NCBI GenBank assembly: GCA_949128115.1
Contig: OX421967.1
Coordinates: forward strand, 2,594,070 to 2,658,069
Origin: Anaspis maculata
Taxonomy: Eukaryota; Arthropoda; Insecta; Coleoptera; Scraptiidae
Direction: 5' to 3'
DNA: 64,000 nt
In this document: in pieces, positions 1 through 9,680 of the stretch
How positions within the stretch are numbered: position 1 is the first letter of the stretch
Layout: each line of letters opens with the position of its first letter
Position numbers and translations under genes: made by a program
Notes under the pieces: generated by a model
The model's database searches: none
Seen by the model: the letters and a program-made list of their open reading frames with translations, nothing else
Told to the model about the DNA's origin: nothing

Positions 1-119
1 TTTTCACATAGACACCAAGTCCTATACACGTAACTTGATAAATCTGTAGTTGAAGTTGCTAAAAGATTATCTAGACATTCCATATTATAACTTGATGAAT
101 TGTGAGGAAAATTTACTTT

Positions 120-2160
120 TCAATTCCTCAACTTCAAGAACAAAACGCTGAAAGAATACGTAGCTTTCATGTACTAAAATAGCAAGAATTTCATAAGTTT
201 TCTCTAATCTATCAATTATTCCATAACTTGATTTGTAATTTCATACTAACCTCAATACATGATGGGTGATTGACTACAAAAAGTCCCCCAACAGAGATTT
301 CGATCGGCTTTCCATTGTTCATCATATACAAATGAAGAGCATTCCTGTTTTTTGAATCCCACATGTTCCAGGGACATTTTGCTGCATAATCCACCAAGAT
401 ACTGGACTGGAAAAAGAATTACACTCAGGTCATAAGCAGAATTTCCTTTGAGGGAAAATCAACAAAAATTATATAAACACTTATAATAATAATATAATAT
501 ATATATATATATATAATAATCAGCACAGAAGAAAGATTGGAAAAAACTAGTTCGAATAACAACGGATAAGAGAAGAGAAACAAAAAAGAGATTGAGAAAA
601 AAGGAACGGATGCAACTGCGTGATGGAAAATTACCAACAAACAAGCATACCTCGTTTATTATTTGCTGGCAAGTTTGCCAATATAAAGCGACACCACACG
701 CCGCACTGATCCCTAAAAGAACATCTGCCCACTTTGCTGAGGTACTGTTCCCCATATCCTGCAAAATAAGAAACATCCCCAAGTGGAAAATTTTGTGGAA
801 GATTGAGGGGGAATGAAGGAGAAATGCGAAGTTTTCAACTTACCTCCACAATGAAAATTACAATGGAAATCACAAATAGGGGCCCCACACCGAATATCCC
901 CACGATAAGTGGTTGAATCTCGCCCAAACACTTGTTTGCCGTCCTGGAAAAACAGATGTTGGATCTGGTTGAAACTCGTGATCGTCTTGGCATAGAATTG
1001 ATCAATTTGGATCTCTGGATATGGTTTCCATCAAAAATGTTTTGGAATTCAACTCAACTGCCTGGTTAGCTGAATTCACTCAGATCCAGTTGAAAAACTC
1101 ATTTGCCGGCCAGACCAAGAAGGTGTTGCTCTTGATTTGGGTTTCAAGATAAATGGACTTGTAACTGTTGATTTGCACTATTCAACATGATCCAAGGCAA
1201 ACAAACAAAAAATCGACCATAGTCAAAAAAAATTTACAAGATTCGACCGGATGAAAACCGGCGTTCAAGCCTTTTGATTACCCAAAAATTGCATACAAGG
1301 TACAAGTCCGGATCAAATTTCACCTTTTGATGCATACGGTATTCTTGATCAACTGCTTCAAACGCTCGTACGTGACTCTTTGGTACTGGATGGAACGCCT
1401 GAGCGATACATGATCGATTCCTCCGTATCCCGTGGTTATTTGTTCAAAGCCTCTGCAGATCATCCGAGTTTGGGCTCTGAATCGAAGCACCACAAAATGC
1501 ATTATCAAAGCCGGACACACGAGTAAATACCCGACCATTGGAAAACTGAACCAGTACGTGAACTTGAGAAGCATCTGAACATCCTGGCGCTCGGGCCAGA
1601 GATCCTCGCAGATTCTGTAAAACAGCACGTATTCGGAGGAGTCGGCAAAAATCGGAGCTATTTCCAAGTAAGGGACTGCCAGGAACGTTGATATCAGCAC
1701 GAGCACACGAAGGACGTTTTTCGAAGTGTTTTCAATTTCGTCTTCGATTCTCTCATCGATTTCAGCAAACGGATTCTGGATTTTTTGCAAAATTGTTTTG
1801 AACGTATTTTCTCCCACAATCACTGAAAATGTTGCAACGAATCCCTGGAAAATCATTATTGAATAAGCTTTCCATACAATTTTGTCAAACAAAAATATTT
1901 TTGTCGTTGCTTACAAAAAGAGTGAGGCTCAATTGCGGTCCAGATCGAACCATTTCGTTGTACTGGTGCTCCCAGATGAAGTTGGAAAAATACACAACTT
2001 GTATCCCATAAACGGGAATGTGAAAAGCAAGCAGAACGTAGATGTAGAGTTTGGTCGGCAGCCAATAAGGCAGTTCTGTGGCTATGATCCTTAAAGCCCA
2101 AATACTTTTTCGTTTTGCCAAAGCTCTGTCTGCCAAGAGTTTCTGTACTGAGTTCGTCAT
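120..2160 (-). CDS. insect odorant receptor (7tm_6 family), complete six-exon gene
   Basis: Six exons read downward: 2160-1915, 1844-1324, 943-844, 758-651, 406-251, 173-120 (stop TGA at 120-122). All five introns (70, 380, 85, 244 and 77 bp) start GT and end AG, and phases fit (0, 2, 0, 0, 0). The joined length is 394 residues, the usual size for this family. The start is ATG at 2160; the frame upstream has no other ATG before an in-frame TAG. Hydrophobic segments match the seven-helix plan, beginning near KLYIYVLLAFHIPVYG, then ATFSVIVG, VLRVLVLISTFLA, YWFSFPMVGYLLV, PLIVGIFGVGPLFVISIVIF and ADVLLGISAACGVALYW. The C-terminal exons carry the conserved region (CPWNMWD, PIEISVGGLF) and end in a YMKATYSFSVLF-type tail. 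Known role of the family: ligand-selective subunit of a cation channel formed with Orco in olfactory neuron membranes. The ligand cannot be predicted, and expression is not shown by sequence. Confidence 0.88.
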
Positions 2161-2325
2161 GAGAAATGGCAGTAACAAAGAGTCAAAATAATATGGGTCG
2201 AAATGTACTGCGATATGTTTTGACAAAAACTGAGTGTTTAACTATTAATAGTGGGCATTGGGCAAATATCGATCAGGTGCTCAATTTTCCACAGAAAGTT
2301 AATGAAAGCTTCGATCATTAACATC

Positions 2326-2650
2326 ACCATGACGCCTCTTTGTGTATATTTTCACTCAACACTTCTCCCCTGGAATTGTCAAGAAGATTATAAACAGGCG
2401 ACACACTTTTATTCTAATAAAAGGCTTCCTTCTCTGTTTCACAAATCCCGAAGATAAATTAGTCCTCTATTGTAGTCGCCAGGAACTAGCCCGCAATTTG
2501 CTCTGTCAAGGCGGGGGACAATAGTGAGAAAGGGCGAAGACAAAATTATACACTCGCCACTGGCACACACAATGGTCAGCCCAATGGCCGGTGGAATCAT
2601 TAACACGTTGCACATTGCAATTATATTGATAATTCACCTTACTATACCCA
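2326..2650 (+). repeat. LTR-like dispersed repeat, copy A
   Basis: About 325 bp closely matching 18555-18890 in inverted orientation. Both copies contain TATAAACAGGC followed by ACTTTTATTCTAATAAAAG, an arrangement of TATA-like and AATAAA signals seen in LTRs, and end near GATAATTCACC. It lies about 170 bp upstream of the odorant receptor start. No primer-binding site or target duplication was confirmed, so LTR identity is inference. Confidence 0.5.
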
Positions 2651-2880
2651 GGGCTGAGCAAAATACTTCGAAACTTGTGTTCAGATACAAAATACTAAGT
2701 ACTCGATCCAAGATAGTGATGGAAATACAAAATACAAACTACTTGTTGAAATGTCTTTGAAATTCAAATTACGAGATACGTATTTTGAAAAACCAAGGAA
2801 TTCCAAGATACAAATTATTTATTTCAAAATACAAAATACATACCTAATCATTTCATCGGTTTTATTGGAGAAACCCGTAG
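2651..2880. repeat. AAATAC-rich repeat, possible hAT-type end
   Basis: Dense degenerate repeats of AAATACAAA/AGATACAAA on both sides of a short gap. It opens with CAGGGCTGAGCAAAATAC, which resembles a hAT transposon terminus, but no matching opposite end was found. Confidence 0.3.
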
Positions 2881-2899
2881 AATGCAAAAGGTTCCAATG

Positions 2900-3272
2900 A
2901 AATCACTTTATTGATTGAATCGCAATAAGAAAGCTCGTAAGAATTCCTGGAGTCCCTGAAACTCTTGGAGAGAAAAAAACAGAAGTCCCTAGAAATCCCA
3001 TGCTAATTTTGAGAGATCCCGTAGAAATCTTTGGAACTCCTTAGAAACAAAAATCTTCAGAACGCTCAACTAATCTTGTAGAAATCTTTGATAAACCTGA
3101 AAATTCTCATGGAAACCTTTATAAAGTTTCCAAGAATCCCATACAAATCTTCAGGAATCCTTGGAGATCCCGTAGAAATCTCAAAAAGTCCGTAAAATTC
3201 CTGTAGAGATTTTTAGGAATCGCTCGAATTCTTGTAAAAATCATTACTCATTGGAAGTTGGAAGAAATTCTT
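2900..3272. repeat. degenerate GTAGAAATC array, left part
   Basis: Short imperfect repeats of the type AGAAATCCCGTAGAAATCTT. The same sequence continues on the far side of the Polinton (13630-15600), so the element inserted into this array. Confidence 0.6.
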
Positions 3273-3278
3273 ATCATT
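3273..3278. repeat. target site duplication, left (ATCATT)
   Basis: ATCATT immediately precedes the AGTAGGTAGTGGGATACC terminus and is repeated directly after the other terminus at 13624-13629. A 6-bp duplication is the known Polinton/Maverick hallmark. Confidence 0.85.
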
Positions 3279-3357
3279 AGTAGGTAGTGGGATACCTTGG
3301 ACCAGCCCCTCTCCTTCTCCTTTAAGCCCCGCCCCCTCACTCTGAGGCCACGCCCAC

Positions 3358-3570
3358 CTGTCAGATTTTGACAGGTGACATTTGACAGCTGTCATCTGTC
3401 AGATTTTGACAGCTGTCACATTTGACAGGTGACTTTTGACAGCTGTCACATTTGACAGGTGACGGTTGACAGCTGTCACATTTGACAGGTGACGTTTGAC
3501 AGCTGTCACATTTGACAGGTGACGTTTGACGGCTGTCACATTTGACAGGTGACATTTGACAGCTGTCTAA
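3358..3570. repeat. 30-bp subterminal tandem repeat, left arm
   Basis: About five units of a 30-bp motif built from TTTGACAGCTGTCACA and TTTGACAGGTGACG. CAGCTG and related inverted motifs recur within each unit. The peptide-like reading SPVKCDSCQ per unit is a by-product. Confidence 0.85.
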
Positions 3571-3574
3571 CTTG

Positions 3575-4740
3575 ACAGGTGATGGCCGCCATGACAGTGG
3601 AGGGAAAGCGGGAAATTTGAATTAGACAGCTGTCTCAATTGACAATTGACAGCCGTCAGATGATGGCCGCCATGACGGTTGAGGGAAGAGCGGGAAATTT
3701 GAATTTGAAATCTGACGTATGTGATAGGTGACAGCTGTCAGATTGACATTTGATACCTGTCAGATGATGGACGCCATGACAGTTGAGAAAAGAGCGGGAC
3801 ATTTGAATTTGAAAGGTGACGTACGTGACAGCTGACGTATGTGGCAGGTGACAGCTGTCAGATTGACATTTGACACCTGTCAGATGATGGCCGCCATGAC
3901 AGTTGAGAAAAGAGCGGGAAATTTGAAATAGACAGGTGACAGGTTTTTGACAAATGGTTGATGATGGACGCCATGACAGTTTTCGGAACTGTGCTATCTT
4001 CAAGCCTCCGCTAGATAGAGCTGCCTACTACAGGTTTCTAACGGTGATTTCCTCAAGCTTCCGCTAGATGGAGCCACTGGTATTAGAGGTTTCTAACTGT
4101 GATATCCGCAAGCCTCCGATAGATGGAACCACCCGGAAGTTTGTTGTAAAAGAGCGGGAAATTTGAATTTCAAACAAATTGGTGATTCTGATAGCTACCT
4201 ACAGCTAACTTGTTCGCCAACGCGGGTTTCTAACTGTGGTATCCTCAAGCCTCAGCCAGATGGAACCACTTCATATATCTGTCCGTTTGTTGTGAATGAG
4301 CGGAAAATTCAAATTCGGTAGGCCATAGATATAGGTGACATTTGACATATGCCTAATTCAAATATGACGGGTGACAGATGATAGCCGCCATGACATTCAG
4401 AAAAAGACGGGCATTTTGAAATAGACAAATGACGTAGGTGACAAATGATTGATGATGATCGCCATGACAGTTTCGGAACGGTGCTATCCTCAAGTCTCCG
4501 CTAGATAGAGTTGCCTACTACAAGTTTTCGACTGTCAGATGATGGCCGGCATGACAGTTTAGAGAAGAGCGGGAAATTTGAATTTCAAAACAGAAAGCGA
4601 GAAGTTTGAATTTGACTCTCGCTTGATGGGGCAACGGGTATTACAGATTCCTAACTGTGATACTCACTTTCAAGCCTCCGCTAGTTTGAACCGCCTAATA
4701 CGTCAGGCAGTTTGATTCAAATATCTTGGCGCTAAATTCA
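3575..4740. repeat. subterminal degenerate repeats, left arm
   Basis: Repeated blocks of roughly 110-150 bp combining GATGGCCGCCATGACAGTT, GAGCGGGAAATTTGAATTT and CTCAAGCCTCCGCTAGATGG. The blocks are present in mirror form at 12150-13300. No gene is supported here. Confidence 0.7.
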
Positions 4741-4963
4741 AAGATCCAAACTGCTAAAAATAGCGAGGATGTGTGGACAAGAATTTTGAATAGTGTCAGA
4801 ATTCAATGATATCGATAATATACTGGAGAAGATTTTGCCTTTATCTAAATACGTACTTACTAAGGCTTGCGTTATGACAGATTTGAGCTCTATACATCTG
4901 AAAACAAAAAAAAACACGTTTATATCACACCCAGAAATTAGAATATATTTCGACACTGCTTAT

Positions 4964-5160
4964 ACATTGGGACACATGATGGGACAGTGGGACACTACTT
5001 ATACTTTGGGACACAAAATGGGACAATGGGACGTTGCTTATACTATTACATTGGACACAAAATTAGACAGTCAGACACAAAATGGGACAGTGGGACACAA
5101 AGTGGGACAGTGGGACACAAAATGGGACAGTGGGACACACAATGGGACAGTGGGATACTG
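4964..5160. repeat. 20-bp GGGACA repeat, left arm
   Basis: Tandem copies of GGGACAGTGGGACACAAAAT, the last five nearly perfect, about 110 bp upstream of the ATPase start. The mirror copy is at 11704-11910. The reading frame through it is open, but the ATPase family gives no support for coding here. Confidence 0.75.
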
Positions 5161-5271
5161 CTTATACATACCTACGTTTTACTCTACTCCACCCATGAAC
5201 TAATGACTAATACGAGATTATATTTATTATTATATCTAAAACAGTTTTCCTTCTTCAAGACAGTTGTCAAG

Positions 5272-6315
5272 ATGCGTTTGATCAAGCAACATGCTACTAT
5301 ATGCATTAATGCTATTCATAATTCTAGTTATGTATCTGATTCATCTAAACATGGATCTTTGTTGCCAACAAACGTCAGATGCTTAATTTGCGGTCCATCG
5401 AACTGTGGAAAAACAAATTTGATGTTGAGTCTGATTTACGACAAAAATGGATTGAAATTTGAGAATCTGTACGTATTTAGTAAATCATTACATCAATTCA
5501 AATATCTGCAGCTTGCAGATATCCTTTCGCCGATTAAGGAAATTCAATTCTTTACTTATGGTAACAATGATGAAATACCACCACCGAATGACGCTTTATC
5601 CAATTCTATTTTCATATTTGATGATATAGCATGTGATAAGCAACATGCAGTCAGATCATATTTTTGCATGGGACGTCATAATGGAATTGACAGTTTTTAC
5701 TTGTGTCAGAGTTATAGTAGAATTCCAAAACATTTAATTCGAGATAACGCAAACCTACTGGTATTATTCAAACAAGATAATATGAATTTGAGAAAGATAT
5801 ACGAGGAGCTTGTGGTGTGGTTAGTTAGCGCGTTCAACTGCCACTCCAGAGGTCGCGGGTTCGATCTCCACCGGGGACGGATTTTCGCCCTCGAAAAACA
5901 AGCTCCTTGGTTTAGTTGGAATGCTTGCTAAATGCAAGACGCGCCGTGTGTCGCATAGCACGTAAAATACGAACGATGGTGCCGACCCCATGCGATGTTG
6001 GTGGTCGTTAAAAATCCCTACCCTGTGTTGGAACACACAGGGGTTCGGCAAAATTTCCGGTATAGTGGAGGAAAGCATTCACCGGCGTCGGTGTTAGGCC
6101 TCGTTGCGGAAATAGGCCGACGTTAAATAAATGAAAGAAGAAGGAGAAAGATATACGACGACCATATTAATTCGGACATGTCTTTTAAAACCTTCCAAGA
6201 AGTATGTGCGCTCTGTTGGAATGATTATAAATATGGATTTTTGGTTATTGATAAAGATCGTGAGCCTAAGAATGGTCGCTACAGGAAGGGCTTTGACGTA
6301 TTTATAATACTGTAA
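5272..6315 (+). pseudogene. Polinton packaging ATPase, left copy, broken by a SINE
   Basis: FtsK-HerA/A32-like ATPase, the family that translocates DNA into virus-like capsids. The first 177 or so codons match the right-arm copy, including Walker A (GPSNCGKT near residue 41) and Walker B (IFIFDDIA near residue 113). After the KIY codons the frame runs into a 339-bp SINE (5805-6143) and stops at about 5929-5931. The remaining coding sequence resumes at about 6159 and ends TAA at 6313-6315. One residue differs from the right copy near position 71 (K versus E). Without removal of the insert this copy cannot give a full ATPase. Confidence 0.8.
5805..6143 (+). mobile_element. tRNA-derived SINE
   Basis: A 339-bp insert absent from the right arm, flanked by a perfect 15-bp target duplication GAGAAAGATATACGA (5790-5804 and 6144-6158). 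The head has pol III promoter boxes: A-box-like TGGTTAGTTAGCG near 5818 and B box GGTTCGATCTC at 5858-5868. The 3' end is A/G-rich (AAATGAAAGAAGAAG). The perfect duplication suggests recent insertion through LINE machinery. No second copy was recognised in the window. Confidence 0.85.
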
Positions 6316-6348
6316 CATTTCAGCAAACACCTCAGTGTTATTTCAGTC

Positions 6349-7491
6349 ATGCAAAGGGAAAGTACTTCCCTCGACTTACAACAGAACATTATTCACACTA
6401 GAAATATTATAAGAGAAAAATGTAATTTAATCAAAAGAAAACGAGAAGATGATGAGGAATTTTTGAAAATGAAATACAGACCAATAACAGAACCGCTAAG
6501 CAAAATTTTGGGAAGCACTACTAATCATAGTCAAAAATCAATATCAGCACTACCACCTATAATTTCCAAATGCACGTCTTCAACAAGCAAAGAACAACAC
6601 AAGAAAACATTAAAGCGACCTCGGAACGTTGTACATCTCAGAAATATAAAAAATAAATCACTAAAACCAACACATACCACATCGGACCGTGAATCAGTTT
6701 CTATTTCCGAAACTAAATGTCAGCCCCAAAGAGAAGATAAAGAAGAGAAAGAAGAATCCTCGAAAGCATCAGCTTTTACCACACCAAGTCAGGAAACAAT
6801 CTTCACATTGGAGAATCAACTCAAATTGACGCGACCTCGGGATGTTGTACATTACCGCAATATGAAGTATAACTCAGCAAACCTAACGACATCTACCACA
6901 TCAAGTTCAAAATTGAATGAAAATGAATTACAATCGAATAGTCAAAGTAGAGAAGGAGAAGAGAAGAAAACACACATAGAGCAACCGTCGTCAGCAGCTA
7001 ACACGCGCAAACAACATTTAGATGTTTCCTATTACCTCTCCAAACTCAAAAGTGGCGGTGATTGCAGTACAATGGATTTAACGTCGGGCGTTAGATATTC
7101 AGACAAACGTTATATTCTTGGAGATTCTGTTATAAATTTCAAAGAAAATCAGCTAGAAGTGGATGATCGAACTTACGACATTACTCCAGGCCTGGCTGAA
7201 CTGATCTTCAAGAAAGATCCTAATTTGGGAGTGATTCAAGAAGCAGATAAAAAATTATATTGTACGATTTTAAAAACGACCAATGCGCTTCGAAAACGTT
7301 ATAGTTCGACCGAAAATATTTGTGAAAAAGTGAAGAGAAATCCAAAGTACAAAACGGTTATTGAACCTTTATTGTCTATATCTCGAAACAAAGCTAAAAG
7401 TAAAACTGGTGGAGGTGTGAAAGAAATAAATGCAAATAAATTGGTTGAACAGCTAGAAACCTTATTCTATGATAAAACATCTGACCACTAG
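6349..7491 (+). pseudogene. Polinton-associated basic protein, left copy, 3' end truncated
   Basis: A 380-residue frame matching the right-arm copy up to KTSDH, after which the stop codon TAG is the first three bases of an inserted DNA transposon (7489-8688). The last 18 residues of the intact copy lie beyond the insert near 8697-8753. A few substitutions separate it from the right copy (for example SSKLNE versus SSKFYE). Start ATG at 6349, 33 bp after the ATPase stop. The protein may still be made nearly full length, so loss of function is not certain. Confidence 0.65.
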
Positions 7492-8688
7492 GGTGGTCCA
7501 AAAAAATTATTGTGAGAAAAAAGCTGCTCCACAACTTTCCCCCCGTTTCTTATGATATTTCAGATGATTTAAAACAAAAAAAATAAAAATCGAACAATTT
7601 TCAGAGGTCGCCCAAACTTACACTTCATTAGTAAAATTAGAAATTTTTTTTAAATTAATCAAAATTGAAATTGAACTTTAATATAGCTTTTGATAGCGTA
7701 GGAAGCTGCTTCCGATGTCTGTGTACGAGACGTAGAATGACTTGCTTCTGTTCCTTATTTTTAGTCAATGTTTTGTTATTTTTTTATCAAATTTATTGCC
7801 ATTTTAGCCTTATCAGTATCGTTCACAACTTTCAGATTGCAAGACCTAAAGTTATTCAATAAATTAAACATAGTACAACTCAAGTCAGCAAATCGGCAAT
7901 CTGACAACTTTGTGCCACGTGATTCTGAATCTGCCAGTCTTTTATCTGAGGGAGGATTGACGTTTGGTCAATAACATCAGGCTTGCAGAATGCCGACATT
8001 AGTTTTTTACGAAGTTCGAAGAATTCTGCTTTTTTTTCCACTGCGTTGGATCTTTGGATGCTAGGTGCTCAAATGTGATTTAGCCACCATCGATAAGAAC
8101 TTCACAAAGATATCTATTGTTCTTTTGGTAACGAAATTTTCGAGCTCAAAATTTGTAATTTGATTAAGGTTGATCTTTTGCGGAAATTCAGGCAAACTGG
8201 GTCGACTCAAATTTTGCAATCGTTTTTCTTCTAGTTTCTGCTGGCACACGGTCATCAAAGAAAGCTAAGGCTATCAGATGTTCAGACAAGAACCAGAAAA
8301 AGGTATCGCAAAAGCAATTGACCTATTAGGATAACTTTTCAGAACACACAGGACTTCAACATCATTGAATGGAGCTCGAACTGCAAACGGAGCTTCATTC
8401 CAGTAAGGCACGTGAATCAAGCTAACAAATAAAGCTAGGCCAAAACAATTGTTTTTTCTCGAGCTGTCAAGTTGAACTGATTGTGAAACGGTAAACCCAC
8501 AATAAATGCCAGATCTGAAATTTTGCTCAGCATTTTCCCAAAGCCACACTTCTGGGCGACCAGTAAACCTCAACGAATAAAATTCAAATTTTGCACACTT
8601 GAAGCTTATTTATATAAAACAAAGTTGCGCTATGTGGAGTGCCAATCTGAGCACAATTATTTTTTCTTCATTAAAATGGACCACCCTA
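7489..8688. mobile_element. 1.2-kb nonautonomous DNA transposon with 8-bp duplication
   Basis: A 1200-bp insert absent from the right arm. The ends are TAGGGTGGTCCA and its exact reverse complement, and the 8-bp duplication CTGACCAC sits at 7481-7488 and 8689-8696. An 8-bp duplication fits hAT or P superfamilies, and the TIR start fits hAT best. Only short unrelated reading frames lie inside and no transposase motif was seen, so it would need enzyme in trans. Confidence 0.85.
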
Positions 8689-8803
8689 CTGACCACTCAC
8701 AAGAAATTATACGTATTGAGAGGAGCTTGAGGGAATCGGGGATTATTTTATAAAATGCAGGAGTATTTTTAATTAGTCTGTCTCTAGATGTGCTCCAAGA
8801 ACA

Positions 8804-9475
8804 ATGTCAACTGTGAAAAAGCAAATTGTGGATGAAATCCATAAACCAGCCAGAAAAAATTTCAAAAGGAGACGAAGTATACTAAAAGGCATAGATGATT
8901 TGTGGCAAGCCGATCTTATTGACTTGAAGCTTTATGCTGAAAAAAATAGAGGATATTCCTATTTACTCTGTGTGATTGATTGCTTTTCAAAGTACGCCTG
9001 GGTACGACCACTGAGACAAAAATCTGCTGCAGAGGTTGCAACCGCGTTTGAAAACATCTTACTAGGAAAAAGAGCGCCTAAAAATCTACAAACTGATGAT
9101 GGAACTGAATTTTACAACAAATTATTCAAATCTATCACAAAAAGATGCAAAATCAACCACTACTCAACATATAGCACTCTCAAGGCCTCTATCGTTGAAC
9201 GATTCAACAGAACGCTGAAAAACGCTCTTTGGAAGCAGTTCAGTCTACAAGGAAACTATAAATGGTATACAATCATAGAATCATTGGTATCAAAGTATAA
9301 TGAAACTAAACATAGAACTATTGGGAGAAGTCCAATTTCAGTTTGTAGATTTTTAGGCGCTCTTTTTCCTAGTAAGATGTTTTCAAACGCGGTTGCAACC
9401 TCTGCAGCAGATTTTTGTCTCAGTGGTCGTACCCAGGCGTACTTTGAAGAGCAATCAATCACACAGAGTAAATAG
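8804..9475 (+). pseudogene. Polinton integrase, left copy, chimeric C-terminus
   Basis: Retroviral-type DDE integrase that would insert the element's DNA into the host. The N-terminal motif VDEIHKPARKNFKRR is typical of Polinton integrases. Catalytic residues visible: D37 (WQADLIDL), D98 (QTDDGTEF) and E132 (SIVERFNRT), with 33 residues between the last two. Residues 1-97 lie in the left arm and about 98-178 in the unique spacer. From about 179 the frame reads the antisense of the right arm, so the last 45 residues are not integrase and the normal C-terminal region is missing. Start ATG 8804. Whether the truncated core is active is unknown. Confidence 0.75.
9097..9337 (+). other. palindrome spacer (unique loop)
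   Basis: 241 bp with no inverted partner. It holds the middle of the integrase gene, including the codons for the second half of the catalytic core (DGTEF to GRSPIS). The arms diverge inside the Asp98 codon: GAT on the left, GAA on the right. Confidence 0.85.
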
Positions 9476-9630
9476 GAATATCCTCTATTTTTTTCAGCAT
9501 AAAGCTTCAAGTCAATAAGATCGGCTTGCCACAAATCATCTATGCCTTTTAGTATAACTCGTCTCCTTTTGAAATTTTTTCTGGCTGGTTTATGGATTTC
9601 ATCCACAATTTGCTTTTTCACAGTTGACAT
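9256..9630 (-). pseudogene. Polinton integrase, right copy, truncated at the palindrome centre
   Basis: Residues 1-97 match the left copy apart from two changes (S25V and F61S). Then the frame enters the antisense of the spacer and ends after 124 residues. It keeps D37 but lacks the second Asp and the Glu of the catalytic triad, so it cannot be a working integrase. Confidence 0.8.
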
Positions 9631-9680
9631 TGTTCTTGGAGCACATCTAGAGACAGACTAATTAAAAATACTCCTGCATT

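Noticed and set aside
3361..3555. SPVKCDSCQ repeat peptide (also at 13317-13541)
   Set aside because: It is only the translation of the 30-bp subterminal DNA repeat. No family match and no start context.
3656..4003. 115-residue frame in both arms
   Set aside because: It runs through non-coding subterminal repeats; the identity between arms reflects the palindrome, not selection.
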